Part shown: in pieces, positions 61,901-64,000 of the stretch | Numbering within the stretch: the stretch's first letter is position 1 | How the letters are laid out: each line of letters opens with the position of its first letter | From: JAEUHM01 sp964538625 | GTDB lineage: Bacteria > Verrucomicrobiota > Verrucomicrobiia > Verrucomicrobiales > Verrucomicrobiaceae | NCBI GenBank assembly: GCA_964538625.1 | Contig: CAZIGH010000028.1 | Coordinates: 1-64,000 of the forward strand | DNA: 64,000 nucleotides | Reading direction: 5' to 3' | Made by a program: the position numbers and the translations under genes | Notes under the pieces: generated by a model | The model's database searches: none | What the model saw: only the letters and a program-made list of their open reading frames with translations | Told to the model about the DNA's origin: nothing

Positions 61901-63040
61901 CGTGCCCAGGCAGGTGATGACCAACTTCTTTGCCTGTTTCACCTCCATGCTGTGCTGGTTCTCTGTAGTCTCGGCCATGATCTGCTTTCCATCCACCTCC
62001 ACCGTGTGGCGGTAGGCGTTGTTTTTGCTTTCCCAGATGATCTCGATGCCGGTGAGATCCTGCGGCTTTGCAAACTCAAGCGTCAGGGACTGCGGCTTGG
62101 AGCCATCAGCGGCGCACCAGCGGGTGCTCTCGTCACCATCCACCGCCTTCCATGCGTAGTTCCCCTTGCCGGTCTCTTCACTGCTGGCAGTGGCCTTGAC
62201 GGGCAGTCCGTCTTTTGGTGCAGGAGGTGACTGGGGGGGCTGCACCGGTTTGGCAGCGATCTGCGTCACCTGGTTCTGGCCTTTGAACGGCGTCAGATAC
62301 GCAGGAGTAAGCCTGTCGCAGGCCCAGAGCAGTCCGCGTGTGACGAGGTCCAGATAGCGTGCGTCCGCCACGGTGTCGGTATTGTGGCCCAGACTGGTGC
62401 TGAAGCTGCGTGCGCCGGCCTTCTCATTGGTCCAGGCCACAATGGCTTCCACCGCCTTCCCCTTGACCATCTGCCGTCCCATGGCGAGCGGGTGCGCATC
62501 GAAGATGTTTACGTTGTTATAGAGTTCTTCCTTGATCGTGGTCCAGTCCGCAAGCGGCTGAGTAATGGGGTGCTGCTTATCCACAAAGGAAATCTCAATC
62601 GGCTCCTGCGGCCCGTGGGAGTTCGACTGTAGCCCCAGGTGGCGGAACCAGCGGTCCTCTCCGGTGCGGAAGCTGTGCATGGCACAGTGCAGATGAACTG
62701 CCGGTACCGTCTGGTGCACGGCCAGGATGCGGCTGAGCGTTTCCTTGTCATTCATGCTCGCTGCGCACTCGTCGTGAATGATCACGTCGTACCCTTTCGC
62801 CCAGTCCGCACGCTCGTAAAGCGGCAGAGGCGGATTGGTGGATTTGTCATCCGTCCAAATCACGTCCACCTGCACATTCGCCCGGGCCTGAATGCCAGAC
62901 GCCAGCACCTCATGCTGCTTCCCGTAGTCGTGGCAACAACCACCCGCGACGAGGAGTGCCTTCAAAGGCTGGTCGGCGAGCGAGGGTTGTGAGAGGAGCA
63001 GCGAAAGGGACAAAAAACGGCGAACAAAACGGTGATGCAT
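58940..63040 (-). CDS. ThuA / PVC-type dehydrogenase / HEAT / CxxCH protein
   Basis: Exported 1366-residue multi-domain protein. A signal peptide (MHHRFVRRFLSLSLLLSQPSLA) leads into a ThuA-like domain (about 25-250; LLVAGGCCHDYGKQHEVL), a discoidin/NPCBM-like module (about 285-400; YAWKAVDGDESTRWCAADG), a PVC-type membrane-bound dehydrogenase beta-propeller (about 430-830; VFVAAAPDGTLYVSSDG, IRLRDLDGDGRADE), HEAT repeats (about 850-1200) and a C-terminal haem domain with CVACH. Such fusions are frequent in Verrucomicrobiota and are thought to oxidise sugars or alcohols in the periplasm; this is unproven. The start could also be 63058 or 63076. Confidence 0.88.
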   Translation of the reverse strand: MHHRFVRRFLSLSLLLSQPSLADQPLKALLVAGGCCHDYGKQHEVLASGIQARANVQVDVIWTDDKSTNPPLPLYERADWAKGYDVIIHDECAASMNDKETLSRILAVHQTVPAVHLHCAMHSFRTGEDRWFRHLGLQSNSHGPQEPIEISFVDKQHPITQPLADWTTIKEELYNNVNIFDAHPLAMGRQMVKGKAVEAIVAWTNEKAGARSFSTSLGHNTDTVADARYLDLVTRGLLWACDRLTPAYLTPFKGQNQVTQIAAKPVQPPQSPPAPKDGLPVKATASSEETGKGNYAWKAVDGDESTRWCAADGSKPQSLTLEFAKPQDLTGIEIIWESKNNAYRHTVEVDGKQIMAETTENQHSMEVKQAKKLVITCLGTNQGGWASIREVKLTGLTLVQQADPSDNSDYSKSGNVPPKIVKLTPEQEAAILKDVKVPEGFEVTLFANSAAANYPVFVAAAPDGTLYVSSDGNGSLGRNPKRGRVIRLRDLDGDGRADETKVFCEVDSPRGLVWDHDRLFLVHPPHLSEFIDADGDGVAEKQNILIKDIAFGFKDRPADHTTNGLSLGIDGWLYVAVGDFGFMKAVGTDGRSLQMRGGGVVRLRPDGTGLEIYSTGTRNILEVAISPLMDLFARDNTNDGGGWNVRFHHFTGLDDHGYPRLYKNFNDECIQPIADYGGGSGCGAVYIDEPGFGEWNNAPFTADWGTGALYHHQLKPKGATFEETRKPEPFIQMTRPTDADVDAMSRVYCASWKGATFNWEGPDVGYIVQVKPKGFKAEPLPDFAKAKDDELVKVLDLTQPHSYRRRIEAQRELLRRGSKLAEVYQRKVGDYRIAERNLVASLRTGGSVEQVIAAIAHADEVISLTAIRAVSARHLSKQAFAALDEASSERTRLLRSLAMMHEPDVVAGLIERLGKATDPALRQGILAALCRLHFKEGEWKGDSWGTRPDTRGPYYQPEAWSETPKIAVALKDALARASQEEAAFLVKEMNRNRIKFNEAQQRILALAKEDPKVLPDLAAQLAEEEDIPTEAVPLLVGMVKSIGSDGSVGSVALSHAITALSKTDSAGAVRATIAALDALKKMPESGKEYEAALNAFLNSPKLENHHLLIEQIADKLEWPVSMYANAALLNLANRKTGSPESIELSQKALDKGWAEPKHRKLIVDAISATKHMASAAKVLAALDDPDEQVRGAAERAAKSMRLEKVEDKTPKLSTLKPEEALDAVLREKGNLALGEMVFTRATCVACHTVRESEPLKGPYLGNIAQTYKRKELAEAILDPNKTIAQGFASETVTLKDGTMQMGFITLEGASEIKMRNIAAQEFTYKTADIARREKLPTSMMPPMLMNNFTVKEFASLLDYLEALAKK

Positions 63041-63180
63041 GGCAAAAGACGGGGCCATCTTTACGCCCGAGGACACGACTGCCTACCCAAAAACGCGGGA
63101 TCAGGGCGGGAGCAGGAAAAAATTGCCCGCCCATCATCGGCGTTGAACCGCAACGAATATTCTGGTAGTGTTGACATTCA

Positions 63181-64000
63181 ATGTCCGAGCGCATCCCATC
63201 CTCTCGTTCCAGTCTCATCCCATCTCGCGCCTCCGCCTCCCGTTCGCAGCCAAAGGTGATGGGGCCACCCGCTGAACAGGTGACCTCTGTGCGCGGCGGG
63301 CGGCCACGGAGCACTCAGGAGCCGGACCGGGCAGTCAGTGACGTGCAAGGCTTCCTGTTCATCGTAGCCGGAGTCATTTATCTCCTTGCGTTGTTCTCCT
63401 TTGACCCCAAAGACCTGCCTACGTGGGCCTATCTGAACCCCACCGATACCCAAAACGTAGAACCCGTGAACTTCATTGGCCGCACGGGAGCCATGGGATC
63501 CTTTTACTCCCTAGTGCTGATGGGAATGGCCACCTTTCTGGTACCCCTTAGCCTCGTCTGGTTCGGCGTGAGCAAGATCGTCTCCCGTGCGACCATCTCC
63601 GGGCGCTCATGGCTCGGGGTGGCCCTCATGGTTCTCACCGGAGCGGCCCTTCTCGACCTCACCGGCATGAACTTTGGCCGGGACGACATCACCCCGCTGG
63701 GTGGTGGTGGGGCCTTGGGGCGCTTGCTTGGGGGAGTCGTTTTCTACAATCTCATGGGTCAAGTAGGGTCCGTGCTCGTCCTGGGCACCCTTTATTGTGT
63801 GGGGCTCATCTTCACCACCGGGCTTCATCCGCTTGATGTATTGGCAGACACGCGGGCGAACCTGCCCGGCACCCTTGCCAGCCTCCGCACTTGGTGGCTG
63901 GAACGCAAGGGTGAACCTCTGGAGGAAGCAGAACCTGCCGCACCCATCGCCACCCGAAAGACGCGCTCCAAAGCCACCCCTTCCTCCGTGGGAGCCTCCA
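63181..64000 (+). CDS. ftsK: FtsK/SpoIIIE-type DNA translocase, N-terminal part (runs off the window)
   Basis: The first 273 residues of an open frame that runs past the window edge. A basic N-terminal stretch (about 1-50) is followed by four hydrophobic segments (FLFIVAGVIYLLALFSF, SFYSLVLMGMATFLVPLSLVWFGV, LGVALMVLTGAALLDLTG, VGSVLVLGTLYCVGLIFTTG), then a linker rich in Pro, Ala and Lys. This is the FtsK 4TM membrane anchor that precedes the hexameric DNA-pumping ATPase, which moves chromosome ends through the septum. The motor domain is outside, so I rely on the anchor layout and the GRTGAMGSFYS segment. It diverges from the giant dehydrogenase gene. Confidence 0.8.
   Translation, partial: MSERIPSSRSSLIPSRASASRSQPKVMGPPAEQVTSVRGGRPRSTQEPDRAVSDVQGFLFIVAGVIYLLALFSFDPKDLPTWAYLNPTDTQNVEPVNFIGRTGAMGSFYSLVLMGMATFLVPLSLVWFGVSKIVSRATISGRSWLGVALMVLTGAALLDLTGMNFGRDDITPLGGGGALGRLLGGVVFYNLMGQVGSVLVLGTLYCVGLIFTTGLHPLDVLADTRANLPGTLASLRTWWLERKGEPLEEAEPAAPIATRKTRSKATPSSVGAS

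Noticed and set aside
63171..63176. TTGACA as a promoter for ftsK
   Set aside because: It lies 5 bases before the start codon, with no -10 box at the right distance, so it is probably chance.
1..64000. CRISPR arrays, insertion sequences or prophage
   Set aside because: No spaced direct repeats of array type, no transposase, integrase or phage structural genes were found.

Overview
This 64-kb window reads as GC-rich chromosomal DNA of a Verrucomicrobiota bacterium, most likely a Prosthecobacter/Verrucomicrobium-type member of the Verrucomicrobiaceae. The inference rests on family content: an orphan DUF1552 protein with a twin-arginine signal, a LamG/CxxCH/DUF1549/DUF1553 giant, a ThuA/PVC-type dehydrogenase/HEAT/CxxCH giant, a sulfatase, two Gfo/Idh/MocA oxidoreductases, a PEP-CTERM protein and a 2652-residue adhesin-like protein with MBG/YDG and autotransporter-type repeats. 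No phage, transposase, integrase, CRISPR array or restriction system is visible.

Layout. 0.3-8.2 kb: release factor 3 (prfC), an AraC regulator coupled to a MutT-like Nudix enzyme, a small secreted protein and an azurin-like cupredoxin, a DUF1552 protein, NnrS, and a PHP histidinol-phosphatase. 8.2-14 kb: a PL14-like polysaccharide lyase, a serine hydrolase with a TPR protein, a coupled nucleotidyltransferase/sugar-kinase pair (MurU/AmgK-like), an exported protein and a PII protein followed by a clear terminator. 14.5-19.6 kb: zinc alcohol dehydrogenase, a fused heptose-phosphate nucleotidyltransferase/PurN protein, ThrH, phosphatidylserine decarboxylase and a Gfo/Idh/MocA oxidoreductase. 19.6-24.6 kb: six consecutive minus-strand genes for exported envelope proteins (HEAT lipoprotein, secreted protein, BamD-like TPR protein, lipoprotein, two beta-barrels). 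Diverging from them is a secreted trypsin-fold/TPR protein that has lost its catalytic triad.

26.8-34.8 kb is the single giant surface protein, closed by a strong hairpin terminator. 34.9-46.6 kb holds an ABC-F ATPase (Uup-type), a sulfatase, a second Gfo/Idh/MocA oxidoreductase, a VWA/GATase-like membrane protein, an unknown protein with an MCCF N-terminus, and the DUF1549/DUF1553 cytochrome protein. A tandem-hairpin REP-like element separates the latter from guaB. 46.7-53.8 kb is all minus strand: guaB, an L,D-transpeptidase, a PPC/DUF296 protein, a PEP-CTERM protein, a halogenase-like flavoprotein, a plant-type glucuronokinase and a CE15 glucuronoyl esterase. 53.9-58.9 kb: tRNA-Ser(GGA), a DUF3817 protein, ispF, then gspF-gspG and two further pseudopilin genes, and a one-heme exported protein. 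58.9-64 kb: the ThuA/dehydrogenase/HEAT/CxxCH giant and the start of an FtsK-type DNA translocase that runs off the window.

Functionally the window mixes housekeeping genes with exported machinery for polysaccharide use and envelope biogenesis. The points most worth a second look are the heptose/purine fusion enzyme, the glucuronoyl-esterase/glucuronokinase/halogenase-like cluster, the six-gene envelope block facing a dead protease, and the giant repeat protein. All names come from reading motifs by eye; no database search was run.
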